Position numbers and translations under genes: made by a program
Assembly (NCBI GenBank): GCA_025617745.1
Contig: CM046853.1
Location: 60,394,611 to 60,458,610 of the forward strand
Origin: Heliocidaris erythrogramma
Taxonomy: Eukaryota; Echinodermata; Echinoidea; Camarodonta; Echinometridae
Length of the DNA stretch: 64,000 nt
Direction: 5' to 3'
Notes under the pieces: generated by a model
What the model was told of the DNA's origin: nothing
Seen by the model: the letters and a program-made list of their open reading frames with translations, nothing else
The model's database searches: none
Shown: positions 26,292 to 40,400 of the stretch, in pieces
Numbering within the stretch: the stretch's first letter is position 1
Layout: each line of letters opens with the position of its first letter

Positions 26292-29200
26292 ATGCTGTTG
26301 AGCGTAGTCGTTTGCTGTGCCGTTTTGTTTTCTGGAGTATCGGGGTCAGATCTGAGGAATACGATCACGATTCACGATGGCGGGTACGAGAACGTCCTCA
26401 TCGCCATCAACAAGGACGTCCCAGAAGACCAAACCATCATCGACAACCTGATTGTAAGCGTCATTATTTTAATAGTTTTTATTTTAATAAAACCGTACAG
26501 TAATGTTTGTTCTAAACTTTGTTTCTCATTCTACATCAATATTGCACAATTCGTTGCACAAGATTGTGAGATTTGGTAATCTACATTCCGGGTCTACATT
26601 CCATATTGAAAACATTTTCACTTATGAGTTTATCGAAAGCAACGAAGCTTCATGAGATTTATTGATCGATAGGCCTATTCTCAATATCTCAATATACATG
26701 ATATAAAACAAAATGAACTAACGCAGATATGGAGATGGATAAGGGAATAAGGCGGAAATAAAAATGGCGTCTCAATTTGAGAAAAATATGTGAGGATTGA
26801 TTTTGATAACAAGGTTAGATACAATAGGAATCCTTAAAAATTTCAAACATACCTGTTTTTTCCAGAGTGGGGTTATTGGTCTAATATCAGGGATATCTCT
26901 CTTTCTTTTTTTTTTGTTTAATATATAGTTTTTGAAATTTCGCTTGTTCTGATATCTGTTCACTTATGTTTGAAAACAGACATTTTAAATCTGGTTCTGA
27001 AAAAATCATGATTACGAAAAGCATTTGTGTCAAAACCTGGGATGCATTTGCGATTATTGCTTTTGAAAAAATAACTCGATTTTAATTCCTAATGCTACAA
27101 CTTTCAAGAAGATATGAAACTTGCTCCTACACTCTAAAAAAAGTCTAGTCATTTTTCTTTTTTTCTTTTTTTTTTCTGGGGGGGGGGGGGGGTACCAGAT
27201 CGCCTGGTCACATTTTCTGAATCAGATTCTAGTCATTTTGACTAGGATTGTCTTCACTTTAAATCCGAAGCTATGGTAATGTTGCAGGTGCCCGTGGGAA
27301 TAGTTATTCTAGTCAAATCGGACTAGATTCTAGTCATATTTGACTAAATTGCTTTCAGAGTGTATAATTATACAAAATAAACATGGACAACTTTACCTTC
27401 TAATACACGTTGATCATTCTTTTTAAAACTGTTAGGGATGTTCTTACATTCTAATCCAAATTTCAAAACGATTCAATCAATTTCTTTCACGACCAAGCCA
27501 AAACTTTATACAAACCCCTCAAAAAAAAATAATGGTATGTACAGTACTCCTGAATATAGGGCAAAGTCAGAAGTGAAATGTTTTCAACACCGAAGTCGAA
27601 TAGTGCCGAGAGGACACTATTGCATAAATGTCAATCGTGTAATTCTCTTTTCTTTAAAGGATGCAATGTGTTTAAGTCATGTTCAGGGGAGCGTTTCATC
27701 AAGTGATTTGTTAGTGATTTTTACCGACAACTGTTATAAGCTACTGAAATCCTTGCATCTGATTGGCTGAGAGCAAATTTGTCGGTAAAAATCACTGACA
27801 AAACACTTGATGAAACGCTCCCCATGTGGTCATTGATGAAGTTCAGAGCCATGAATGATGTTATCCCATTCTGTTTGGAATATGAAATTTTTCTTTGAAT
27901 AATTTTTGTGTGAGATCGAGCTGCAGTTTACTGAGTGGTCGTTTGGAAGATGGAAAGATGCCATACTTTGAATCTCCTGAAGGCCCAAGCAAATGGATAA
28001 CGCCAAGCAGGTGTACCCCAAAACGAAGTTGCGGCCAGGTTTGGGGTGAGCGCAAGTACTGCTTTAATGACTATTAAACTGTGATGTAACCATTTCTCAT
28101 TAAAAGAAGGAGAGAGAGAAAACATAAAATCTGCGTGTCTTCATTGTTTTGTCATTAGTTTGTGTTGTTGTAGAGAAAGTGTGTTCATACTGTTTGCATG
28201 CGTGATTGAGCGTTTGTTTGAGTTAAATCCTGCAAAAGTTGAAAATCTCGTATGAAAGTAAACTCAAAATGACTAATTAATCCAAAATTAGAGGATGAAG
28301 ACACATTTCAACTTTTAGAAATTTAATAAAAAAGTTAAACCATCATCTTAAACGGTTTAACATCTTAAACCTTTTAAACTGACCAGGCTCAACATTATTC
28401 CAAATATCATTCATCCACGTATGCAGATGAGACTACACCATGTGCGGACTTTAACGTATCAACATCATTTAACATGTTCAAACTAATCCATCCTCAAAAC
28501 AAATGGGAATTCACTACTGAAAACGTCGAACTTTGCAATATTTCATCCTTGACCTTGCTACGTATTCAGAAAGACAGCGCATTTCAGGATTGCATAAGCA
28601 TAACAAATGACACACCATTTTAAAGAGAAATAATCAAGTTTTCTAACGATATCACATTTACTATAAAAGCAACATGATATATATTACCCATTAACAGGGG
28701 CGGCGGAGCGTCTTTCAAAGTATGGAGGACCAGCAAAAAGGGCACCTTTTTTGAAGAAAAAGGGGCACCTATACAAAGGGTGAACATAAAGCGAAAAAAG
28801 GAATCATTTTGAGACATTGGTATTAGCCTACAGTCCAAATAATATTACATTATCAAGCATCGGGGTCTTCATTTTATTGTGGTTCTGCATGTATACACTG
28901 CTTCAGCTTCCTCAGTTAGCAGTTGCGTATAATTTTTGTCTAATGATTCATGTGCGAGCGAGCAAAGCACATGAATCAATGGTAAGTTGCGATTATTAAT
29001 TTCATTATTCCATTTTGTTAATTAAGTTTCTAATAAGGTGCCATGATTCTTGCAGTGTCTAAAACTTGGTCCCAGGTCTACTTTGTCCCATTGTCCAAAA
29101 AGTATGATTACTCAGCCATCCATGACCGTGTATGAATAAATAAGATATCATTGGAAAGAAGAGATATGTGGCTTTAAGGTGTTACTACTCACTTTGGTGT

Positions 29201-32200
29201 TAAGCTAGCACAATCTTCACAAATTTGAAATTAAAATCTTGTTGCGTTTTTTTAGATACGCACTGTATATTGTGAAGTTTTTGGAATTCTCAATATTATA
29301 AAGAATAATATTGATTCAATCTTGCTGAAAGTCACATGCACTGCAAATACATGCCGCATGAAAGTTTTATCCAAATTTTTCAGCCATTTCTCGAATAAGA
29401 GGGCATTTGAAGAGCAATCTCTTTCAGGAAACATTTCTTCTGTGATTTGCTTCCAAACTGACATAAAAAGAGAACGAAAAAGCTCACAAATTATATGTCA
29501 TCTTCCCCAGAACTCAACCTTCTTTTTAAGCGTAAAACATTCATCTTTTAACCTAGGCCGCGCTAAATCTGAATGAAAGCTACATATATTTTGTATTTGA
29601 CATGCACTGATTATCGCTTTTCAGGATATACATGAGTTACCAACTTTAAATGCAAAATAAATGTTAAGAAAAGTTACTTTTCGTATTAAAAAAAAAAATC
29701 TTCAAACATGGATATCAGACGAAATATAATATCAGTGCCGCATAAGGTTGTAAAAAATCGTGGATTCCTTAAATGATGATTCCTTGATATTATACAAACA
29801 GTAAGATGAATATTACGTTTCTTTGCTGTTATAGCAACCGAATGAACTTATCTAAGTAAAAACGAATCGAATAATATAATTGAACATTGTCGTCTGCTCA
29901 GATCGACAATTTGATTAGTAAATACAATTACATCGTAGCAACATAGATAGCATCCGGGATATGTTTAGGGGATCAGCAAACATTTTTATTTGACGTCGTT
30001 TAATATCTGCCTTAATTTCGCCGACTCTCAGAATAAAGGCTCTAATTGTACTTGCCTAATTGGCACACCAACATACGCAAGATGACAAAAATATGTGAAT
30101 TCTGAACAGATTAATGCATTCTTCAGCATCATTTCTGACGAACTTAGAACGATATCAGTGACGTAACCATGTGACCGTGCGCGACGGATTACATTATTAT
30201 AAAGTGCGTCCCCAAAAAGAGTTGACAGTCAGAAAAAGTTTCCCCAAATAAATATTTGAAAATATTTCAAAAAAGTTTTATACCTGCGGATAGCTAAGGG
30301 CCTTTTTTATCAAATGCAAAAATGGCACAAAAATAACCTATAACGATATTTATAACTCGAGTGAGCAAAAGCGACTTTTGCGAATGGGAGCAAAATTCAA
30401 ACTCGACAAGATTTGGCATTTGTTTTGGCTGGTATTAACAATGTTGGAAAAAGTCTCCCCACACGAACATTTCAAAATATGTTTACGAAATTGTCATACC
30501 TATCCCGAAATAGTAACCCCTTAAAACATAATATTTGACCATCTAAGTCATTGACAAAAAGGTTGTCCGCCTGGCCGTAGCCGTCGGGTTTAGTCCCCAG
30601 AGCCCACCAAAGAAGCCCCAAAGTCGGGTTGATTTCACCCCATCTCCCCATGCACCAAACTTTGTCAGTAGGAAGTAGTATATGAATGGACATTACAAAA
30701 ACACAAAAAATGACCAAAATTTCCGTCGGGATGAGGTGTCAGATGGCCACTCTCCCTAACACTCTCCCTAACACGAAAAGTGGCTAGCGATGTATCTGTT
30801 TTCCAGTAATGTTCTAAACTGCATTATTTCTTTTGACTAAAAGGTACGTCACAGTAAAACAAAGAATTTCATCTTGCAAAATGAATATAGGGTAACGCAA
30901 TATGCCTTGGAATACGAATTCTATTACTGACAAAAATGCGTGTCAACGTGTTATTATTTTCAGTCAGGTTTATTCAGACAGGTTTATCGTTTCACTAGCA
31001 AGCTAGCAAAATGTCAAAAATGTATAAATGTGAAAGAAAATAAATTTGGTAAAAGTAGTTTATTTCACAATGAGGTAACTAATTTATATTCCCTGTGCGC
31101 CTTGAAAGTAAAGCCCTTAACAAATATAATCAAAGAACTGAATGTGATCTAATTTTCAAATTCACACCATCTTCTGTACTTATTCTGCAGTAAACATCTA
31201 TTCCTTATACACCGGAGTAATGGCGATCTTTATTTCATCTGCTTTCATTCCTTTACTTGTTTGTACAATTATGCATACCAGACGAGAATTACAATATTGT
31301 ATTTCAATTAAATAATTCAATTCCATTCAAGGTCACATTTATAATTTGTACAAAGTATCATAAGTATGATGTAAAAGTGTAGAGGCACTACAAAATGTAA
31401 GTTTACCATTAGATTTTGTAATAAAGGTCTTGTAAGGTTACGAAGTACAAGTGTTTGAGAGCAGAACCATCTTTCATATGGAGAGGACAACTTCACTGTC
31501 TGTCACATCGGAATTTCTTGCAAGAGGAACGCCTCATAAACAAACAATTTCTCTTGATAATAATATAGGCATGTGAAACAATGGGTCTCTACTCTTTGTA
31601 TAATTTTTATTCAAGTGTATTTTATTTGGACAAGTGTTAGATACTCTTGTAAATTCTTATGTTCCGTCCTTGAGATGGACTGTCAGCATCCATCATATTG
31701 CGCTATCAGAGGATATGTTTTCATTTTATCAATCATAATCATAACTAATGTCACAGTGATGGAGGGATTCGTATTTGTAGTCTACCGAACCGTAATCACG
31801 ACTTGGCGTGGATGAACAGATGAATGTTGTTCGCGCAGGGTTTCTTTGCAGTGACACCAGATGCAAAATGTGGAATTTTTATTTTGTAAATGTCTGTATA
31901 CAGACATTTAAAAGTTTATAAGCTATAGTGCGCGTTGATACGGCGGCGAAGTGCCTCCAATCGAATGGCTAAAATAAAAGAGGGGAAAATTAGTAACGTG
32001 AAAAGAAGAGGATCCCTCGCATATACCCTACCCCTAATTGTTGCATGGTCTTGTTTTTATATTCACATTTCGTCTATACCTATATAGTAAGACCCGGGCA
32101 AGTGGTTGGCTTAAAAACTACAGCAAAATTTCGTTTCTATTTGTTCAACCAATAACATGTATGAAATGATAAAATTGTTTGACTAGCGGACCCAGCAAAT

Positions 32201-34392
32201 ACAGTTTGCTGAAATACTTCACTAGATCACTTGACATGATTGATTCAAACGTCGGGTAAATAGGGCCATAGGGGCCTGTTTTTTTTTTCTCCATCGGTAT
32301 CCTAGGACATGGATGCTAGGAAAAGAGATATCGGTGAAGATTAAACTCGCCACAAACAATAATATTCAAGGCAAACAAGATCATTACAATACAGTAAGCA
32401 CTTGTAAGTAGCTCTAGCTATAATGAGGAAAATTCGCCCCATCGAATTGATTGATGATGTCATAAATTTATTGTCTCATCATTAAGTGTTCAATTTATTA
32501 CATTTACAGAAAATATTAGCATCATAATGGATCACCTTTGTAATGTTTCCTTTTTCGACAGCTCAAGCACAGGTGTGCTATCAAAACGAAACTGAATGGA
32601 ACTGAAGTGCTGTGTAATTTGACTGATGTCATTGTCACACGAATCAAGCACATTCAAATGAAATTTCATGTGGTATTTCAAGAGCACTTTTCAAAACCTT
32701 GTAGCTGCGGTAATATTTTCTGAATAGTTTTGCATAAAAGTAAATTCTATCAATTTAGTTAAGCTTTACAAGAACTGAATGTGAATTAAATTATGCACAA
32801 ATTAAATATAGATATTAATATTAGTAATCAAATAATAATCGTAGTTACATTATATCGCGCTCATATCCATCCCAGGGGGTGTTCGAGACGCCTACAAAAT
32901 TGGGCTAGGCCTACTGCTCAAGCTGGAAGCTACCCTCAGGCGCTGAATGTATTCAAGGAATTATTTTATTTACTAAACATGGGTTAAGAGTATAGTGAAT
33001 TTAGATTAATGTGTTTTAGGATCGCTGTGAGTTCAGTCTTCATCAATATTAAATGGCACACAGCCCGGGCCTACTTTAACCAATGATAAGATGATAGATC
33101 ACACCTAGCTAATCAAGCACAATGTGTGTTTTTACGCCATTGTGTTATTGTGCCCTCTTACGGGCAATGTGTTATAAGCATTCGGCCGGCATCTGTTTGT
33201 GTAAGCATGTCCTAATAAAATTGGTTATGAAAACTATGAATTATTGTGGCGGTAGCATTCCTTTTATGTCGTTAATCATGTTAATCATTTTAAACTTTGC
33301 AGATAGCTCGACGAGTCACCACTCGGTCTCTTTTCTGATCTTCATTACATTAGTTTGTATACACTGTAAAAACTAAAGTGCTACTTTTAGGGGCATGTAT
33401 AGTGACTGCACCTGAAATGAACAAGGTTCCGCTGATTGAGAGGCGCTGACGTTACCGATAGACTAACGAATGCTTCTTGCAATCCAGTTTAGTCATGGGA
33501 GTCAAGTAGATAACATGAACTATGTGGTGTCGTAAATTCACTATGTAACAATATGATCTCCCGGTAACCTTAATGTAACACATATATACTTCAAGTAACA
33601 TTTCATTAACCCGTTTGCAATTTAAGTTCTATAACAGTCCTGTTCATGCGGTCTTTGTGAATTGATAAATTAGGCTGAAGATCAAACAACACCATAACGC
33701 TGTACTAATTGGATTAATTTCCATATAGAATTCTCGATTTCTCGAGGTAAGATATATGAATTTGACTCTTATTATAACTCTGATGCTTACCCACCCTTTG
33801 TGTTGATGCATTATAACCATTAGCGTGGTATAAACGAGAAACGCATGTATGTTTGCATTTTACCTAACTTCAATTGCCACATAATATTTCAATTTCAGGA
33901 CATTTTCTCCACGGGCTCAGGGCGCCTCTTCACGGCCACAAGACGCCGAGCTTACTGGCGGAACATCACCATTCTCATCCCGAAGACCTGGACCCCTAAA
34001 CCTGAGTACGAACCGGCCAGGACCGAGTCCTTCGAGACAGCCAACGTCATCATCGACGCTGCTAACCCGGAATGGGAAGACAACCCGTACACTCTTCAGC
34101 TGGGAGGATGCGGGGTTCACGGAGAGTATATCCATCTCACTCCAAACTTCATAACCGACCGAGCAAACAGCGAGTACATCTGGGGTCCCATGGGTAAGAA
34201 AGTCTCTGCGATATTATATGAATATGAAAAGACAATAAGGTAAATGAAGGTCCTGAAGGTTTATATACAGCATGTACAGAGGAGCTTAATAGATGGCGGA
34301 GTTACCGACTTATGGGTAGATGGCATCGACGTCAAAATGAAGACGGACGATTATTAGCGCCGACATCAGCATGATAAGTGGGGATGGTGGTT

Positions 34393-34427
<35 letters not shown>

Positions 34428-37400
34428 GTGTCGACTTGTGGGTAGACAGCATTGGTCTCGGCTTAGATGACAAGGGATCATCTTGTAGGTTCATATAGGT
34501 TCATATAGCTGGCACAGAATTTGAGAGCTTCACAGTTATAACAACCTTTAGTATATCAACCTTTAGTATATCAATTAGTAATGCACAAGCAATTTGATTT
34601 AAAGACAATTTCAAATAAGTTATATATATATATATACACACAGGAAGATACATAAAGAAAGGGGGATTAGATAAAGGAAGAGGAGAATTGAAAGAATGAG
34701 TAGAGAATTGAGTTCATGGGAACTTGATGGAAAGACAGATATATACCTGCATTATATGGCACTTTTCCAGTTAATAACTGATCAAACCGTTTTACCATGT
34801 TTACATTGTAGTACTTTCCCGGTCATTGGTTCCAGTTCTGCGCTTATATAGTGCACATTCTCCACTCCGCTAGGGATCATTCCAGTCTATAGCTAGCGGC
34901 CATTTTACATGGCCGCTAGTATATATTTACTATATTCAAGTCACAATTACATTTGCATCCTACCGGGTACCCATTTAACAACTTTGTGGAGATTTGAACT
35001 GGGTGGAGAGTGGAAAATGTCGATTAATGTCTTGCCAAAGGACATTAGTGCCGAGGCGGGACTCGAACCGCTAACCATTTTATCCACAGTCCGGTGACGT
35101 ATCCACTAAACAACAACACCTCTGCGACAGATGAGAACTACATGAATGGCTGACTTGCATTTTCTTTTCCTTCAATAGACAAGCTCCTGACTCACGAATG
35201 GGGTCATCTACGATGGGGTCTCTTCGACGAATACCACACGGATGACGATGGCGTCCAGAAGTTCTACGCCAACTCCCGTGGTGATATCGTCGCCACCAGG
35301 TGTTCTGTTCAGCTCAGGGGAGAAGCACTCAACGTCAACACCTTCGCTTCGTGTCAGCGGGACCGTACCACAGGTCTCTTCGAAGAAGATTGTTTCTTCT
35401 TCCCCGATCTCGAAGGGCAAGCCGCGCCGGCATCCATCATGTATGCCCAGTTCCTGGACTCGGTTAGTTTTTTTTTTTTTTTTTTTTTTCATCAGGACGT
35501 CTTGTTTTATTAACGTCGTATATTTTTACACTACAATTGTATCATAATTATCTTTTGATTATTCAGACGGGACTATTTTGAGCATTATCCGCTACCAAAT
35601 AATACCTGCATTCACCTAAAGACTGCACAGAATATAATAGAAATACGGTAGCATGAAATAGACGCGTTAATAATACCGATTTTGAAATGAAAGTACTGTC
35701 GTTCAGAGTGTCATCTGTGAAAGTCCCTTTGTGGCGAGCTCCTCAAACCACGGACGTATAGCTTGGACGTTCCAAACTTAGTGCATAAAGGCCTGGTCAC
35801 ATTGTGACGAGAGTTTTCCACTGCGAATCACAACGACCTGTCACTTTGTTTTGTCACACCTCCTTCTCTCTTCCAGAAAAAAACCCCAAAAACCACGGCG
35901 ATCTGACATTCGTGGGGAAATCACTTTGTGTGATCCGAATCACTCTGCTTTATCATCACTCATTCTTGTTCTGGTAAATTTCATGCGCATCGAACAGATC
36001 GTCTCAAATCACGAGGCATTATAGCCATTCTAAAATTTTCAGCCACTTGCTGTGTCTCTGCGAATCAAGACGATTGCCATGAAGTTTTGTTTCTGCTGCG
36101 AGAAGAGAGGGACATATGACAAAACAATTAATGCATCAGACCGTTGTGGTTCCCTGTAAAAAAGAAAGAAAGAAAATCGCCACAGTGTGAACGGGGGCTT
36201 ACAATCCATATTTAAGTCTTCGGTCCTGCAATAGGCATGATAGGTAAGGAAATAGACAGGTATTTTGTATCCAGTCAAGTTAAAGTTATCTCAATTCCAT
36301 ACAGGTGACCGGTTATTGTCACAGCGAGGACGATACCCCGGGGTACCATAACCGAGAAGCTCCGAACAAGCACAATAAACTCTGCGATAGTCGTAGCGCC
36401 TGGGATGTCATGCTGGAGACCGACGACTTCATTGACGGCAACAACCCCCCGATCGAAGAAGACATCGACACCACGCCGACATTTAGACTGGTGCAGGCTC
36501 GAGACAGGCGAGTCGCTCTTGTGCTTGACGTCAGTGGGAGTATGGGTGTAAGTGTACACACGAATATATAATTTGGACCTCCAGTAGTCTGACGTAAGAT
36601 TAATGAGATAATTATTAAATACTCAAGCATTGATGAGTTAAGACTTTTAACCCCGAGCTAATACTTTGGCATACCTTGTAGAGAACTAGAGAAACAGCTT
36701 GGGTTGCTAGACTAACTCATGAACGTTTTGAACATAATTAACATGCTATTATATAGCGTCTCCTTTGGTGCCCCTGCATCTCGGCAGTATCTGGAGTTAG
36801 GAAAAGAGCGGCATCCAAAGTCGACATATCTGATAGGGGCTTCGTTTAAAACACAGATTAACTCTTTTTATTCATGTATGGTGGATAAACTGTACGTTTA
36901 CTTCTTATGTTTTCCCGTTTGTTCCAGAATAATGACAGATTGACAAAACTCAACCAGGCAGCCACTCAGTACCTCCGCTATACCATCGATGACGATAGCT
37001 ATGTCGGCATGGCGCATTTCTCCGACTATTCCCTAATCATTGAAGAGTTAACAGAAATCAATGACGACAGCCGCAAAAACCTCGTATTCAGACTACCGCA
37101 GAACGCCAATGGACCTACCTGCATTGGGTGTGGGATTTTGGACGGAATTGAAGTGAGTATGTAATATTGATTTGATAGGGAGAAACAAAATGTTATCGGC
37201 ATGATTTTACATATCCTCTCTGATTATTGAGTGAGTTTTAGACTGTGAAAATACAAACTAAAATTGAAGATGCTAAGTGCCTCCCGGACAAAATAATCCA
37301 GGCACCCTCAACTGCGTCCTTGCTCTCATCGTGCCCCTCTTTCAAATTCTGGTGCCGCTACAAAATTATACTCCCTTGTATTATATTTTTTTAACCCTCC

Positions 37401-40400
37401 AAATGAGATGACTCTAATCAACTGTAAAGTATGTAATGGATTTAATCCGCAAATACATGCTCGTTAGTAAGCTACAGGGGACTGACGGCTTAAAGTCAAT
37501 CTTATGTAGAGGATGCATGTTCTACTGAAGGGCATTTCGGGACATGAATCCCATTAGAACGACAGCCCACTGGACCAAGAAACAAGACCGACGACCCACG
37601 AATAAAAAAAGCGGGAAAAACAGAAGAAGATAATCATCAGAGGAATTGTTAGAAGCCCTACGAGACCGATATGTCAGTCTCATGGGCTGTCGGTCTAGCC
37701 CATGTCACAAACCCGTTTTTTAATCTACTGAGCAATACCGTCTTTTCATCATCGATTCTTCGTATCTAGTAAGGGTATTTTACTGCATGTTTTTTTCTTC
37801 AGATATTGAAAGGAAGAAACCGAACGGAGGACCCAGCTGGTGGTTACATACTTTTAGTAAGTGACGGACAGCAAAATCGAGGGCCTTACATACAAGACGT
37901 CTTCGACGAGGTTGATGAAGCCGGGGTCATCATCGATACCATAGGTAACCCTTCAAGGGATACTCAAGCGCAGATTGTGGTCGTATTTATGCCGCAAGAG
38001 GGCACCGTGATCGTTACCTGATTAGAGTTCCTTTATAGATAGAGTTACGACATGGACGTCCTATTTTTTGGACACAATGGCGTTTAAATTCTTTCTATTT
38101 AGATCACCCAGGTGTTCATCGGAATTGAATAGAAATGTTACGTAATAGTGGACCCAAAATGGAGTTCAAATCACGGGTTGTCGTTACTCTTTCTATAGAG
38201 TACCGAAGTGCTGACGTCATATTCGCTCGTCGTCCAGGATACTGGTTCCAAACAACAGATCCCGCGCATGAGGTTCACCGCGAAGTCATTCGAGCAACGG
38301 GGCTGGAGCAGGGCAATTTCAGTGTTTGGCGCTGGTGTGATCACCACGCCATTGTTTAGCACAAAATTGTTTATAACCAGCAACCTTGACAACTTGGCCG
38401 GTATGACGTCACACTTCGGTACTCTATAAAGGGACTCTATACCTGAACATGCCGTTGCCCCGCGGGGCGCAAATTTCGGACAGACTGGTCACCGCGCAAC
38501 ATGCACGCTCCGCCTGAGCTCGAGCTCTCGTGCGAGAATCGATCGGGGGGGACTCACGGCCCCTGTTTCCTTTGAAGCTGCACGTAGTTGATCATACTGA
38601 CGGAAAAAATCGAATACCGGCCGGTAGATGTACTTTAATCAATACCTTGATATTTAAAAAGTCATATTAACTTATATTAACTTATGACAATGATTTCTGA
38701 ATCATCAGATGAGAAGTGAAAATTTTGACCAAGGTTTTATAGAAAAATCACACTTCTAAAAAGCGGTTTAATTTTCTTTGTGGAAAAGCAAACAATAGAA
38801 AAAACAATATATAACAATGTCAGACAACCAATACAAGTTGTGAATTGTTGAGAAAACTTGTCATATAGGAACTAATATTCGATAGTGTACTTGTCCACCC
38901 CTTCTACTCCTGATAATGAAGAAACACCAGCCCTTATACATGTACATGAAAACTTATAGGTGATGCTCTAATTTTCTACCTCGAATATACATTCTAACCC
39001 AATTACAATCATCGATATCTAGCTTTCAGCGACGCGGCAGATCAAAACTTGCTGGAACTGTCTGTCCGAACCAACGGACTCGCCTTCTTCTATCCTGATA
39101 CCGCCAACTCAACGGCTCTCAACGACGCTTTTACCGCTACAGTGTTGACAAGACCCGGCCTTAGCACAGAGACATTACCCATACAGGTATGTAGACATAT
39201 AGCTGTGACAGAACAACCCCCGGGGTGGGGAATCCAGGATTGTCCGAAAAGATTGGGGGGGGGGGGGGGTTATTTCCCAGGAACATGACTTTGGGATTCC
39301 CGACTCTGCAGAATTTCACAAGTCTAAAGAACTAAATACGTACACGATAAAAAGCTGCTCATGTTTTGATGAGCCTATTCAAGTCTAAAAATCTAATAAG
39401 AAAGGAACGTTCTCACAATTTTCTAAACCGCTACCGCATAAACAGTGGGGTGCCTTTATACCACAAATGGTAAGAGAGCGGCAAGATTTCAGACGTTAAT
39501 TGTAGCAGATACAAATTAATAATTCTTAGACGACATTGTGAAATTAATTTCAAGTGATGTCCCAGTTAAACACAGAAACGTATTGTCAAAATTTATTGGA
39601 ATATTACTTTAAATCGTTATCTATAATAAAAATCCTTACATATAGTAATCAGAGCAAAATAGTGGAACGGAATAAAAGGAAAATGAAATTAGCCAAATTT
39701 TGCAAAATAGAATTAAAAGACCGATGTTCCAGTGTGCATTTAAAAAAAGAAAAGAATTTCCTCTGAACCTTTAATCAGTTGTACAGCGGAGCTCTGTCAA
39801 TCCCCGCGGATGGCCCTGTAGAGGACACCTTCCTGATCGACTCGACATTGGGCGTGGACACCGTGCTCACCTTCTCCTGGCTCGATGACCCCATCGAAGT
39901 CGTAGTAACCGATCCTACTGGCGCTGTCATCGACCGTAACGACGCGACACAGTACGACAAAGATGATGCTTCTCAAATCATCGCTGTGATTATCAAAGAA
40001 ACAGCCCAGGTTAGGAGACCCGTATGATTATACTCTGTTGATTGTTAAAGACAATGTATTTTGTTATCTGGCGTATCAGTACATTTATTATTATACATGT
40101 AGTTTGAAATGAGACCCTGAAATAGGCCTATTAAATAGAATGCTTTGCTGATCAATACTTCTCTATTATTTAATTTGAAATAAATTGTTTTTACTAAGTC
40201 ATGAAAAAACTTTGCTATTCCATTTCATGATATGCCCGTGTAACCTAATTTTTTGTTCTCCTTTCTTCCGAAAATCTTTAGTCGTGACGCTCATAATAAA
40301 TTTAGTTTACACTCCAAATTAAATTACATCAAGAAGACTGCAAGCAAAGGTTCCGGCGAAATTTCAGCAGCAAAATTGTTTTTAAAGGGTAGGAGTATAG

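Noticed and set aside
35208..35547. Alternative-frame open stretches over CLCA exon 3
   Set aside because: The correct frame encodes the conserved HEWGHLRWG region; the others are shadows ending in poly-T.
39030..39186. Acceptors after TTTCAG (39029) or GGCAG (39040) for CLCA exon 7
   Set aside because: The first breaks the reading frame with exon 6. The second keeps phase but drops AFSDAA. The TCTAG acceptor at 39021-39022 keeps both phase and conserved residues.
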